The position numbers and the translations under genes were made by a program. Below, one piece after another: positions 17,530 through 28,335 of a DNA stretch of 64,000 nt. Source of the stretch: Mycolicibacterium lacusdiani (GTDB taxonomy: Bacteria > Actinomycetota > Actinomycetes > Mycobacteriales > Mycobacteriaceae); the NCBI RefSeq assembly GCF_021916785.1, contig NZ_JAKCFC010000005.1:186001-250000 (forward strand). The letters run 5' to 3'. The notes under the pieces were generated by a model. The model did not search any database. It saw only the letters and a program-made list of their open reading frames with translations, and was not told the DNA's origin. The first letter of the stretch is position 1, and the number at the start of each line of letters is the position of its first letter.

Positions 17530-17715
17530 ATGAGAGACACCAAGTCGCGCGATCAACTGCTCGACGAACTGCGAAGCGCTTACGAAAAAGGCGCGAGCAT
17601 CCGATCACTCGTAGCGAGCACGGGACGGTCCTACGGGTCCATCCACGCGATGCTGCGCGAATCCGGCACCACCATGCGTAGCCGAGGCGGACCGAACCAC
17701 CGCACGCGAAGCTAG
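17530..17715 (+). CDS. small helix-turn-helix protein (Rv1473A-like)
   Basis: A 61-residue basic protein. A strong GGGAGGG lies five bases before the ATG. The helix-turn-helix can be seen as LLDELRSAYEKGASIRSLVASTG followed by the recognition helix SYGSIHAMLRESG; the tail is Arg-rich. The fold matches the small actinobacterial regulators around Rv1473A. It is convergent with acnR, 11 bases away. Its target is unknown. Confidence 0.8.
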   Translation: MRDTKSRDQLLDELRSAYEKGASIRSLVASTGRSYGSIHAMLRESGTTMRSRGGPNHRTRS

Positions 17716-17726
17716 TCAGACCCGAT

Positions 17727-18290
17727 TCACCGTTGGCGGACGGACGCCTCCACCAGATCGAGTACTGCGCCTAGGCGTTCGGTGTCGTCGCCCGACGCGA
17801 GTCGGGCGACGAGGCCGTCCAGCACCAGATCGAGGTAGGTCTGCAGCACCGCGCTCGGCACGTCCTCACGCAACCGGCCTGCCTGTTTCTGTCTACGCAG
17901 CCGTTCGGTGGTCGCAGCCGACAACTCCGCCGAGCGTTCAGCCCAGCCCTTGTTGAACACCGGATCCGTGCGTAGTTTCCTGGCGATCTCCAGCCGCGTG
18001 GCCAGCCAATCGAACTGCTCGGGCGCGGCCAGCATGTCCCGCATGACCTGAACCAGTCCTTCACGGGCGGCGACGTCCGCCATGCGCTCGGCATCTTCGT
18101 GGGCCAACTCGAAGAACAGGGTGTCCTTGTCCTTGAAGTGGTGGAAGATGGCGCCGCGCGACAGCCCGATCGTCTGTTCGAGCCGCCGCACGGTCGCCTT
18201 GTCGTAGCCGTACTGAGCGAAGCACTTCCTTGCACCGTCGAGGATCTCGCGACGGCGCGCCGCGAGATGGTCCTCGGTCACCCGGGGCAA
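17727..18290 (-). CDS. acnR: TetR-type regulator AcnR, aconitase repressor
   Basis: A 187-residue TetR-family regulator. The N-terminal HTH reads RREILDGARKCFAQYGYDKATVRRLEQTIGLSRGAIFHHF, followed by a ligand-binding domain of ordinary length. It is downstream of acnA on the same strand with a 37-base gap, the arrangement known for AcnR of Corynebacterium glutamicum, which represses acn and responds to citrate with Mg. A candidate AcnR operator lies in the acnA promoter (21194-21209), which would make an autoregulated acnA-acnR operon. Equivalent to Rv1474c. Confidence 0.87.
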   Translation of the reverse strand: MPRVTEDHLAARRREILDGARKCFAQYGYDKATVRRLEQTIGLSRGAIFHHFKDKDTLFFELAHEDAERMADVAAREGLVQVMRDMLAAPEQFDWLATRLEIARKLRTDPVFNKGWAERSAELSAATTERLRRQKQAGRLREDVPSAVLQTYLDLVLDGLVARLASGDDTERLGAVLDLVEASVRQR

Positions 18291-18327
18291 GGAAGCGCCT
18301 CGTCTTCTCTGCTTCTTCTGCCTGCGG

Positions 18328-21132
<2,805 letters not shown>

Positions 21133-21192
21133 ATCAACTCCCGGTGTAGTAATCGCCGCGACGGGGCTGTGTCGGCGGCGCTTCCGATTCCT

Positions 21193-21221
21193 ACAGTACG
21201 CTTGTCCTTTTAAGCGACCAA
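21193..21221 (-). promoter_or_regulatory. acnA promoter with AcnR-like operator
   Basis: Read on the minus strand, -35 TTGGTC and -10 TACTGT are separated by 17 bases (plus coordinates 21216-21221 and 21193-21198). On the plus strand CAGTAC-gctt-GTCCTT (21194-21209) has one exact half-site and the correct spacing of the C. glutamicum AcnR operator CAGNAC-nnnc-GTACTG; the second half matches at four of six bases. It overlaps the -10, as expected for a repressor site. Confidence 0.6.
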
Positions 21222-21304
21222 GGCCGGGGTCCAGTCTTGTCCCGATCCGTGTTCGATGCCAGTCGATCCCACTCATGGGGTGCCCGATCCCGTACCCTGC
21301 GCGT

Positions 21305-21847
21305 GTGACCGGACCACACGTCATTCCGTTCCCGCCGGCCTACATCCCGCCGGACGTGGACATCGTCGCCGTAAACGCCGCGGTGAGCAGGGACGGCGTC
21401 AGCGCGCCTGCGGCCGACGTGCCGGGGCTCAAGGCGGTCGTGGCCGATGCCAAGGCCAACGGCATCGACCTGAAGATCGTGGTGGTCCCGACCAATCCGC
21501 CGATCGACACCCCATTGCGCGACATCGCCACCGAGGTGGGGCAGGCACACCCGGGGTCCACGGTGCTGACGATCAGCCCATCCTTCGCGGGCACCTACAG
21601 CGAGGAATTCGACCGCGCCACCCTCGAGGCCGGCCAAGACGTCGCGAAGACCGGGAATCCGGTGCAATCGGCGACGAATTTCGTCGGCGAACTGGAAGCA
21701 ACGCACTTCCCGTGGACCGCATTCACGGTCGTGCTCGTGATCGGTGTCCTGGCGGCGGCCGTTGCGACCCGGCTGCTGCAAGTTCGGGCCAGGCGTGCGC
21801 CCGCCGGTTCCGCCGTCGCGGAAGACGCTGCGCCGCCTGCGAACTGA
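21305..21847 (+). CDS. Rv1476-like membrane-anchored protein
   Basis: A 180-residue protein with an exposed N-terminal domain (HVIPFPPAYIPPDVDIVAVNAAVS, then a Rossmann-like alternation to about residue 125) and one transmembrane segment near residues 140-158 (AFTVVLVIGVLAAAVATRLL), ending in a short basic tail. No signal peptide is seen, so the tail anchor sets the topology. It starts at the GTG at 21305, divergent from acnA and upstream of ripA, as Rv1476 is in M. tuberculosis. Function unknown; the neighbourhood suggests a cell-envelope role. Confidence 0.82.
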   Translation: MTGPHVIPFPPAYIPPDVDIVAVNAAVSRDGVSAPAADVPGLKAVVADAKANGIDLKIVVVPTNPPIDTPLRDIATEVGQAHPGSTVLTISPSFAGTYSEEFDRATLEAGQDVAKTGNPVQSATNFVGELEATHFPWTAFTVVLVIGVLAAAVATRLLQVRARRAPAGSAVAEDAAPPAN

Positions 21848-21901
21848 CCCGTTCTTCGCATTTCGGAAAAGGCTTCATAACCTTTCGATAACGCCGGTTT
21901 C

Positions 21902-21919
21902 AATTACAAGTTTGTAATT
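21902..21919. promoter_or_regulatory. perfect AT-rich palindrome upstream of ripA
   Basis: AATTACAAGTTTGTAATT is a perfect dyad with 8-base arms in otherwise GC-rich DNA, 147 bases before the ripA start, followed by GTTAC at 21921-21925. It is a good operator candidate. MtrA is reported to control ripA in mycobacteria and favours GTAAC-like half sites, so it is one possible binder; this is inference. Confidence 0.5.
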
Positions 21920-22065
21920 CGTTACTGGCGTTTCTTTAGCGCTTTTTGTGACGTACGGTGCAGAAGGTGCTCGATGTTGCAGGTGCGTTCAATGTGACTC
22001 ATGTGACTCGGCACTCGACGGACATTCCGGCGCGTTCGCGCGCTGCCCTAGGAGACCGGAGACCC

Positions 22066-23526
22066 ATGAGACGCATCACGAGCGCCTCTGCCTACCGCCT
22101 GTCGGGCCGGGTCGGCGCAAGCTCACTAGTGCTCGGAGTCCTCGTCGCCACGGTGTTCAGCCACGGCCCGGGGATCGCCGTGGCTGAACCGGGCGGCCCA
22201 GAAGGCATTTCCGCACTGGTGGCAGAGGTCGCCGATGCCAATCAGAGGCTCCAGAACCTCGGCAGTGAGATCCAGGCCGAGCAGGAGAGCGTCAACCAGG
22301 CAATCGTCGGCGTGCAGAGCGCCAGGGAAGCCGCCGACAAGGCCCGCGGCGAGGTGGAGGCCAGCAAGTCGGCACTCACCGAGGCCGATGCGGCAATCGC
22401 CTCCGCGCAGCAGCGGTTCGACCAGTTCGCGGCGTCGGCCTACGTGAATGGCCCGTCCGCGTCCTACCTCACCGCGGACGATCCGCGCGAGATCATCGAC
22501 ACCGCAGCCACCGGGCAGACGCTCGCCGTCAGTTCCCGGCAGGCGATCGACGACCTGATGCGCGCCCGCACCGAGCAGGCGAATCGCGACTCGGCCGCCC
22601 GCATGGCCCAGCAGAAGGCCGACCAGGCCCTCGCCGACGCCCAGTCCAGCCAGGACGCGGCGGTCAAGTCGCTCACCGACGCGCAGCAGACGTTCAAGGA
22701 TCAGCAGCGCGAACTCGACCGCCTCAGCGCCGAACGGGCCTCGGCCCAGGCCAAGCTGGCGGAGGTCCGCAAGATGTCGGCATCGGCTCCGGCAGGCAAT
22801 GCGTCCGCAGGCACTGCGTCCCCGCCCGCTGCGCCGGCCGGAAATGCGGTGACGCCGTCGGGCCCCTCGGCCGACTGGGACCGCAGCCCCGGGGCGCCTG
22901 CACCGGCCGGCGGGAACTGGGCGACGCCGTGGGACCCGACGCTGCCCGCCATTCCGAGCGCGTTCGTCAGTGGCGACCCGGTCGCGATCATCAACGCCAT
23001 CCTCGGTATCGCGACCACGTCGATGCAGGCGACGCAGCAGATGGGTCGCAGCTTTCTGCAGAAGCTCGGAATCCTGCCCACGCCAACGGGAATCACCAAC
23101 GGTGCCATCCCGCGGGTTTACGGACAGCAGGCCACCGAGTACGTCATCAAGCGCGGCATGGCCGTCATGGGCACGCCCTACTCGTGGGGCGGCGGCAACG
23201 CTGCCGGCGCCAGCCGCGGGATCGACTCCGGCTCGGGCACAGTCGGCTTCGACTGCTCGGGTCTGATGCTCTACATGTTCGCCGGCGTCGGCATCAAGCT
23301 CGACCACTACTCCGGCTCCCAGTACAACGCCGGCCGCAAGGTGCCGACGTCGGAGATGCGGCGCGGCGACATGCTGTTCTGGGGTCCCAACGCCAGCCAG
23401 CACGTCGCGATGTACCTCGGTGGCGGCCAGATGCTCGAGGCGCCGTACACCGGTTCGGTGGTGAAGGTCTCACCCGTCCGGACCAGCGGCATGACGCCGT
23501 ACGCAACCCGACTCATCGAATGGTGA
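22066..23526 (+). CDS. ripA: peptidoglycan endopeptidase RipA
   Basis: Secreted D,L-endopeptidase of 486 residues that cuts peptidoglycan stem peptides during septation. An N-terminal signal peptide ends near residue 42 (ATVFSHGPGIAVAE). Residues 48-250 form the long alanine- and glutamine-rich coiled coil that blocks the active site until processed, followed by a Pro/Ala/Gly linker. The C-terminal NlpC/P60 domain has Cys397 (FDCSGLM), His446 (QHVAMYLG) and Glu458, spaced exactly as the RipA triad. GGAGA about 10 bases upstream supports the ATG at 22066. It overlaps ripB. Confidence 0.93.
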   Translation: MRRITSASAYRLSGRVGASSLVLGVLVATVFSHGPGIAVAEPGGPEGISALVAEVADANQRLQNLGSEIQAEQESVNQAIVGVQSAREAADKARGEVEASKSALTEADAAIASAQQRFDQFAASAYVNGPSASYLTADDPREIIDTAATGQTLAVSSRQAIDDLMRARTEQANRDSAARMAQQKADQALADAQSSQDAAVKSLTDAQQTFKDQQRELDRLSAERASAQAKLAEVRKMSASAPAGNASAGTASPPAAPAGNAVTPSGPSADWDRSPGAPAPAGGNWATPWDPTLPAIPSAFVSGDPVAIINAILGIATTSMQATQQMGRSFLQKLGILPTPTGITNGAIPRVYGQQATEYVIKRGMAVMGTPYSWGGGNAAGASRGIDSGSGTVGFDCSGLMLYMFAGVGIKLDHYSGSQYNAGRKVPTSEMRRGDMLFWGPNASQHVAMYLGGGQMLEAPYTGSVVKVSPVRTSGMTPYATRLIEW

Positions 23527-24236
23527 TCTCCTTGGCTCCCAAGTCCTCTCGCATCGCCAAGGCGCTAGTGCCGCTGCTCGGCGCGCTGTCGCTGATGATC
23601 GGGCTCACGGTGCCCGCGGCGGCCGCGCCCGACGAGGGTGCCTGGGATCCGACGCTGCCGAAGGTGGCCAGCTCGGGGGCGCCCGGTGACCCGGTCGCCA
23701 TCGCCAACGCGTCGTTCCAGGTGAGCCAGATCGCGTTGCAGACCACGCAGAACCTCGGACAGCAGTTCCTCTCCAGCATCGGTCTCGGCGGCAAACCCGC
23801 CGCGGCGGCACTGCCCGGCGGGCGCGTCCGCGGACCCGCGGCCATCGAGTACGTCATCAGGCGCGGCGGCTCCCAAATGGGCGTGCCGTACTCCTGGGGT
23901 GGCGGTGCGCTCAACGGGCCGAGCGCAGGCGTCGACTACGACGCGGGCAAGGTCGGCTACGACTGCTCGGGCTTCACCCGCTTCGCCTTCGCAGGCGTCG
24001 GCGTGCAGATCCCGAAGTACTCGGGCGACCAGTACAACACCGGTCGCAAGGTGCCACAGTCCCAAGCCAAGCGCGGCGATCTGCTGTTCTGGGGCCCCGG
24101 CGGCAGCCAGCACGTCGCCATCTACCTCGGCGGCGGCAAGATGCTCGAGGCGTCGGGCAGCGCCGAGAAGGTGACGGTCAGCCCGCTGCGCACGGCAGGT
24201 CTGCAGCCGTACCTCACGCGCATCATCGAGTCCTGA
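23520..24236 (+). CDS. ripB: peptidoglycan endopeptidase RipB
   Basis: Secreted NlpC/P60 endopeptidase of 238 residues, a short paralogue of RipA without the coiled coil. The signal peptide is ALVPLLGALSLMIGLTVPAAAA. The catalytic residues Cys149 (YDCSGFT), His198 (QHVAIYLG) and Glu210 keep the RipA spacing. A short repeat of the RipA sequence WDPTLP and GDPVAI precedes the domain, so the two genes probably arose by duplication. The ATG at 23520 lies inside the last codons of ripA (seven-base overlap), showing translational coupling. Confidence 0.92.
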   Translation: MVISLAPKSSRIAKALVPLLGALSLMIGLTVPAAAAPDEGAWDPTLPKVASSGAPGDPVAIANASFQVSQIALQTTQNLGQQFLSSIGLGGKPAAAALPGGRVRGPAAIEYVIRRGGSQMGVPYSWGGGALNGPSAGVDYDAGKVGYDCSGFTRFAFAGVGVQIPKYSGDQYNTGRKVPQSQAKRGDLLFWGPGGSQHVAIYLGGGKMLEASGSAEKVTVSPLRTAGLQPYLTRIIES

Positions 24237-24378
24237 ATCACCCGGGTCGCGACACTCGCCCGAACCGGGCAACGTCGACGGATCTCGAAGTGCCTGGAAT
24301 AGTTGGGGACTAGCGCCCGCCGTCTGGCTGGGCGAGTCGGACCGGTAGGTCTGACGCGAGCGATGTGGAGGGTGCTTG

Positions 24379-25521
24379 ATGACGTCACCGAGTGGGCCGC
24401 AGCAGGGCGCCGGAGGCTTTCCCGGTCCCGGCCCGGCGCAGGGCTACGCCGGCGGACCGCAGCAGACGCCGCCGCCTGCCAGCGCAGGTCTCCAGTCGGA
24501 GGTGCACACGCTGGAGCGCGCGATCTTCGAGGTGAAGCGCATCATCGTCGGCCAGGACCAACTCCTCGAGCGCATGCTCGTCGGCCTGCTCGCCAAGGGA
24601 CACGTCCTGCTCGAGGGCGTCCCCGGTGTCGCGAAGACCCTCGCCGTCGAGACGTTCGCCAAGGTGGTCGGCGGAACGTTCGCCCGCATCCAGTTCACGC
24701 CCGACCTGGTGCCCACCGACATCGTCGGCACCCGGATCTACCGCGTGGGCAAGGAGGAGTTCGACACCGAGATCGGTCCGGTCATGGTGAACTTCCTGCT
24801 CGCCGACGAGATCAACCGCGCACCCGCCAAGGTGCAGTCGGCGCTGCTCGAGGTCATGGCCGAGCGCAAGGTGTCGATCGGCGGCAAGACGTTCCCGCTG
24901 CCCAACCCCTTCCTGGTCATGGCGACGCAGAACCCGATCGAGCAGGAGGGCGTCTACGCGCTCCCCGAGGCGCAGCGCGACCGCTTCCTGTTCAAGCTCA
25001 ACATCGACTACCCGTCGCCCGAGGAAGAGCGCGAGATCATCTACCGGATGGGCGTCACCCCGCCCACGCCGAAGCAGATCCTCAACCCCGACGACCTGCT
25101 GCGCCTGCAGGGCGTGGCCTCCGGCGTCTTCGTCCACCACGCGCTCGTCGACTACGTGGTGCGCATCGTGACCGCGACGCGTGAGCCCGAGCGCTTCGGG
25201 ATGCCCGACGCCAAGGCCTGGATCGCCTACGGTGCATCGCCGCGTGCGTCGCTCGGCATCATCGCAGCGTCGCGCGCGCTGGCGTTGATCCGCGGGCGTG
25301 ACTACGTCATCCCGACCGACGTCGTCGAGATCATCCCGGACGTGCTGCGTCACCGCCTGGTGCTGACCTACGATGCGCTCGCCGACGAGGTGTCCGCGGA
25401 GACCGTGGTCAACCGCATCCTGCAGACGGTTGCGCTGCCCCAGGTCAATGCCATTCCGCAGCAAGGCCATTCGGTGGCGCCCGCTGTGCCCACCGCGGCA
25501 GCGGCGGCAAGCGGTCGGTGA
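24379..25521 (+). CDS. moxR1: MoxR-family AAA+ ATPase MoxR1
   Basis: A 380-residue AAA+ ATPase believed to act as a chaperone together with DUF58 and VWA partners. The first 40 residues are a Gly/Pro/Gln-rich tail. The ATPase core has Walker A GVPGVAKT, Walker B LLADEINRAPAK, sensor 1 MATQNPIEQEG and the arginine finger in LPEAQRDRF. GGAGGG eight bases before the ATG fixes the start. Its TGA overlaps the GTG of the next gene. The moxR-DUF58-VWA order is conserved across actinobacteria (Rv1479-Rv1481). Confidence 0.93.
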   Translation: MTSPSGPQQGAGGFPGPGPAQGYAGGPQQTPPPASAGLQSEVHTLERAIFEVKRIIVGQDQLLERMLVGLLAKGHVLLEGVPGVAKTLAVETFAKVVGGTFARIQFTPDLVPTDIVGTRIYRVGKEEFDTEIGPVMVNFLLADEINRAPAKVQSALLEVMAERKVSIGGKTFPLPNPFLVMATQNPIEQEGVYALPEAQRDRFLFKLNIDYPSPEEEREIIYRMGVTPPTPKQILNPDDLLRLQGVASGVFVHHALVDYVVRIVTATREPERFGMPDAKAWIAYGASPRASLGIIAASRALALIRGRDYVIPTDVVEIIPDVLRHRLVLTYDALADEVSAETVVNRILQTVALPQVNAIPQQGHSVAPAVPTAAAAASGR

Positions 25522-26456
25522 CCCGGTCCGAGGGCCGGGCAGTCGATCTGCCGTCACTGCAACGGGGTCAGATCCGTGACCCCGAACTCTCGGCGGCGCT
25601 GCGCAAGCTCGAACTGACGGTGCGCCGCAAGCTCGACGGCGTGCTGCACGGCGACTATCAGGGATTGATCCCGGGCCCTGGCTCGGAGCCGGGGGAGTCC
25701 CGGGTCTACCAGCCCGGCGACGACGTCCGTCGCATGGACTGGTCGGTGACGGCACGCACCACGACCCCGCACGTGCGGCAGATGATCGCCGACCGCGAAC
25801 TCGAGACGTGGTTGGTCGTCGACGTCTCGGCGAGCCTCGACTTCGGCACGGCGGGCTGCGAGAAGCGCGACCTCGCAGTGGCCGCGGCCGCGGCGGTGGC
25901 GTTCCTCAACAGTGGTGGCGGGAACCGGCTGGGTGCCGTGATCACCAACGGTGACGCCACCAAGCGGGTGCCCGCCCTGTCCGGCCGGTTGCACGAGCAG
26001 GAGATCCTGCGGACCATCGCGACGATGCCCAAGGCGCCGGTGGGCGTGCGCGGTGACCTCGCGGCGGCCATCGATGCGCTGCGCAGGCCGGAGCGGCGCC
26101 GCGGCATGGCCGTGGTCATCAGTGACTTCCTGGGGCCAATCACGTGGATGAAGCCGTTGCGCGCCATCGCCGGTCGGCACGAGGTGCTGGGCATCGAGGT
26201 GCTCGATCCCCGTGACGTGGAACTGCCCGACGTCGGCGAGGTGATCCTGCAGGACACCGAATCCGGTGTGACGCGCGAGTTCACGATCGACGCTCAACTG
26301 CGCGAGGACTTCGCGAAGGCGGCAGGCGCACACCGCGCCGAGGTGGCCAGGACGCTGCGCCGGTGCGGTGCACCGCTGCTCACCCTGCGCACCGACCGCG
26401 ACTGGATTGCCGACGTGGTGAGGTTCGTGGCGAACCGCCGTCTGGCTCTCCGGTAG
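25518..26456 (+). CDS. DUF58 domain protein (Rv1480-like)
   Basis: A 312-residue soluble protein with the DUF58 hallmark SRVYQPGDDVRRMDWSVTART near residue 65 and a von Willebrand A-like fold, WLVVDVSASLDFG, with a MIDAS-type DxSxS. It starts at a GTG overlapping the moxR1 stop. DUF58 proteins are the usual partners of MoxR ATPases and are thought to link them to VWA membrane proteins. The precise client is unknown. Confidence 0.88.
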   Translation: MTRSEGRAVDLPSLQRGQIRDPELSAALRKLELTVRRKLDGVLHGDYQGLIPGPGSEPGESRVYQPGDDVRRMDWSVTARTTTPHVRQMIADRELETWLVVDVSASLDFGTAGCEKRDLAVAAAAAVAFLNSGGGNRLGAVITNGDATKRVPALSGRLHEQEILRTIATMPKAPVGVRGDLAAAIDALRRPERRRGMAVVISDFLGPITWMKPLRAIAGRHEVLGIEVLDPRDVELPDVGEVILQDTESGVTREFTIDAQLREDFAKAAGAHRAEVARTLRRCGAPLLTLRTDRDWIADVVRFVANRRLALR

Positions 26457-26487
26457 CGAGGATTCGGGCTGAAATGGCAAGCAACAC

Positions 26488-27495
26488 ATGACATTACCCC
26501 TGCTCGGGCCGATGAGCCTGTCCGGCTTCGAACACCCCTGGTATCTGCTGTTCCTGATCGTGGTCGCCGCCGTGGCCGGGCTGTACGTCGTGGCGCAGCT
26601 GGCCCGGCAGAAGCGCATGCTGCGCTTCGCGAACATGGAGCTGCTCGAGAGCATCGCACCGAAGCGCAGCACGCGCTGGAAGCACCTGCCCGCGATCCTC
26701 CTCGTCTTGTCGATGGTGCTGTTCACCGTCGCGATGGCCGCGCCGACCAACGACGTTCGCATACCGCGCAATCGCGCGGTGGTCATGCTGGTGATCGACG
26801 TTTCGCAGTCGATGCGCGCCACCGACGTCGCACCGAACCGCCTGGTGGCCGCACAGGAGGCGGCGAAGCAGTTCGCCGACCAGCTGACCCCGGGAATCAA
26901 CCTCGGTCTCATCGCCTACGCGGGTACGGCGACGGTGCTGGTGGCTCCGACGACGAACCGCGAGGCGTCGAAGGCTGCCATCGACAAGCTGCAACTGGCC
27001 GACCGCACCGCGACGGGCGAGGGCATCTTCACCGCGCTGCAGGCGATCGCCACCGTCGGCGCGGTCATCGGCGGGGGTGAGGACGCGCCGCCTGCGCGCG
27101 TCGTGCTGATGTCGGACGGCAAGGAGACGGTGCCCTCGAATCCAGACAACCCGAAGGGCGCCTACACCGCGGCCCGTACGGCCAAGGACCAGGGCGTGCC
27201 TGTCTCGACCGTGTCGTTCGGCACTCCGTATGGCTTCGTCGAGATCAACGGGCAGCGCCAGCCGGTGCCCGTCGACGACGAGATGCTGAAGAAGATCGCC
27301 GACCTCTCCGGGGGCAGCGCGTACACCGCGTCCAGCCTGCAGCAGCTCAAGGACGTCTTCACGACCCTGCAGGAGCAGATCGGGTACGAGACGATCAAGG
27401 GTGACGCGAGCGTCGGTTGGCTCCGGCTGGGCGCGTTCCTCCTGGCGTTCGCCGCACTCGGCGCCCTGCTGTTGAACCGCCGGCTGCCGGGCTGA
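26488..27495 (+). CDS. von Willebrand A domain membrane protein (Rv1481-like)
   Basis: A 335-residue membrane protein. Two transmembrane segments lie in the N-terminal 85 residues (WYLLFLIVVAAVAGLYVVA and AILLVLSMVLFTVAMAA), a VWA domain follows with the MIDAS motif VIDVSQSM near residue 96 and later VLMSDGKETV, and a C-terminal membrane segment LGAFLLAFAALGALLL ends the protein. The domain therefore probably faces outside the membrane, anchored at both ends. It is the third member of the moxR1 operon, 31 bases after the DUF58 gene. Confidence 0.88.
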   Translation: MTLPLLGPMSLSGFEHPWYLLFLIVVAAVAGLYVVAQLARQKRMLRFANMELLESIAPKRSTRWKHLPAILLVLSMVLFTVAMAAPTNDVRIPRNRAVVMLVIDVSQSMRATDVAPNRLVAAQEAAKQFADQLTPGINLGLIAYAGTATVLVAPTTNREASKAAIDKLQLADRTATGEGIFTALQAIATVGAVIGGGEDAPPARVVLMSDGKETVPSNPDNPKGAYTAARTAKDQGVPVSTVSFGTPYGFVEINGQRQPVPVDDEMLKKIADLSGGSAYTASSLQQLKDVFTTLQEQIGYETIKGDASVGWLRLGAFLLAFAALGALLLNRRLPG

Positions 27496-27556
27496 GCCGG
27501 CCCTCGTGCCCGTGCCGCACCGCGGATCCGATTTCGATCACGCCCAGCCGAGGCGA

Positions 27557-27562
27557 TAGGTT
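27557..27562 (+). promoter_or_regulatory. fabG1-inhA promoter, -10 element
   Basis: The stretch GCGATAGGTTG upstream of fabG1 keeps the sequence around the M. tuberculosis mabA-inhA -10 box, where drug-resistance promoter mutations occur. Here TAGGTT occupies -13 to -8 from the ATG, so transcription would begin at or very near the start codon and the message would be almost leaderless. Confidence 0.6.
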
Positions 27563-27569
27563 GGCCAGC

Positions 27570-28286
27570 ATGCCGGAGTTCGTATCGCGCTCAGTCCTCG
27601 TCACCGGTGGCAACCGAGGCATCGGTCTCGCCATCGCCCAGCGCCTGGCCGCCGACGGACACAAGGTGGCCGTCACCCACCGTGGCTCCGGAGCGCCCGA
27701 CGGCCTGTTCGGCGTCGAGTGCGACGTCACCGACAGCGCTGCCGTCGACCGCGCCTTCACCGAGGTCGAGGAGCATCAGGGTGCCGTCGAGGTCCTGGTC
27801 TCCAACGCCGGTATCTCCCAGGACGCGTTCCTCATCCGGATGACCGAGGAGCGCTTCGAGAACGTCATCGATGCCAACCTCACCGGCGCGTTCCGGGTGG
27901 CCCAGCGAGCCTCGCGCAGCATGCAGCGCAAGCGGTTCGGCCGGATCATCTTCATCGGCTCCGTCTCCGGCATGTGGGGCATCGGCAACCAGGCGAACTA
28001 CGCGGCCGCCAAGGCCGGTCTGATCGGCATGGCGCGGTCGATCTCCCGTGAGCTGTCCAAGGCAGGCGTCACCGCCAACGTCGTGGCCCCGGGCTACATC
28101 GACACCGAGATGACCCGCTCGCTCGACGAGCGGATCCAGACCGGCGCATTGGAGTACATCCCCGCCAAGCGGGTCGGGACGGCCGAGGAGGTCGCCGGAG
28201 CCGTGAGCTTCCTGGCGTCGGAGGACGCGAGCTACATCGCCGGAGCCGTCATCCCCGTCGACGGCGGCATGGGCATGGGCCACTGA
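27570..28286 (+). CDS. fabG1: beta-ketoacyl-ACP reductase FabG1 (MabA)
   Basis: NADPH-dependent short-chain dehydrogenase of 238 residues that reduces 3-ketoacyl-AcpM in the FAS-II system, which extends mycolic acid precursors. The nucleotide-binding motif is VTGGNRGIG, the structural NAG is in LVSNAG, and the catalytic triad residues are the serine of FIGSVSG and the tyrosine and lysine of YAAAKAG. The ATG at 27570 is chosen from the conserved promoter; upstream frame overlaps the VWA gene end. Forms an operon with inhA, as in all mycobacteria. Confidence 0.95.
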   Translation: MPEFVSRSVLVTGGNRGIGLAIAQRLAADGHKVAVTHRGSGAPDGLFGVECDVTDSAAVDRAFTEVEEHQGAVEVLVSNAGISQDAFLIRMTEERFENVIDANLTGAFRVAQRASRSMQRKRFGRIIFIGSVSGMWGIGNQANYAAAKAGLIGMARSISRELSKAGVTANVVAPGYIDTEMTRSLDERIQTGALEYIPAKRVGTAEEVAGAVSFLASEDASYIAGAVIPVDGGMGMGH

Positions 28287-28335
28287 TCTACGGGCTTCGG
28301 CTCGCCACCACTTCCCCCACCAAGGAGTCAGCAGA

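Noticed and set aside
21850..22065. c-di-AMP (ydaO) riboswitch upstream of ripA
   Set aside because: Such riboswitches precede some actinobacterial cell-wall hydrolase genes, but I could not find the conserved core sequences or pairing here; only the AT-rich palindrome stands out.
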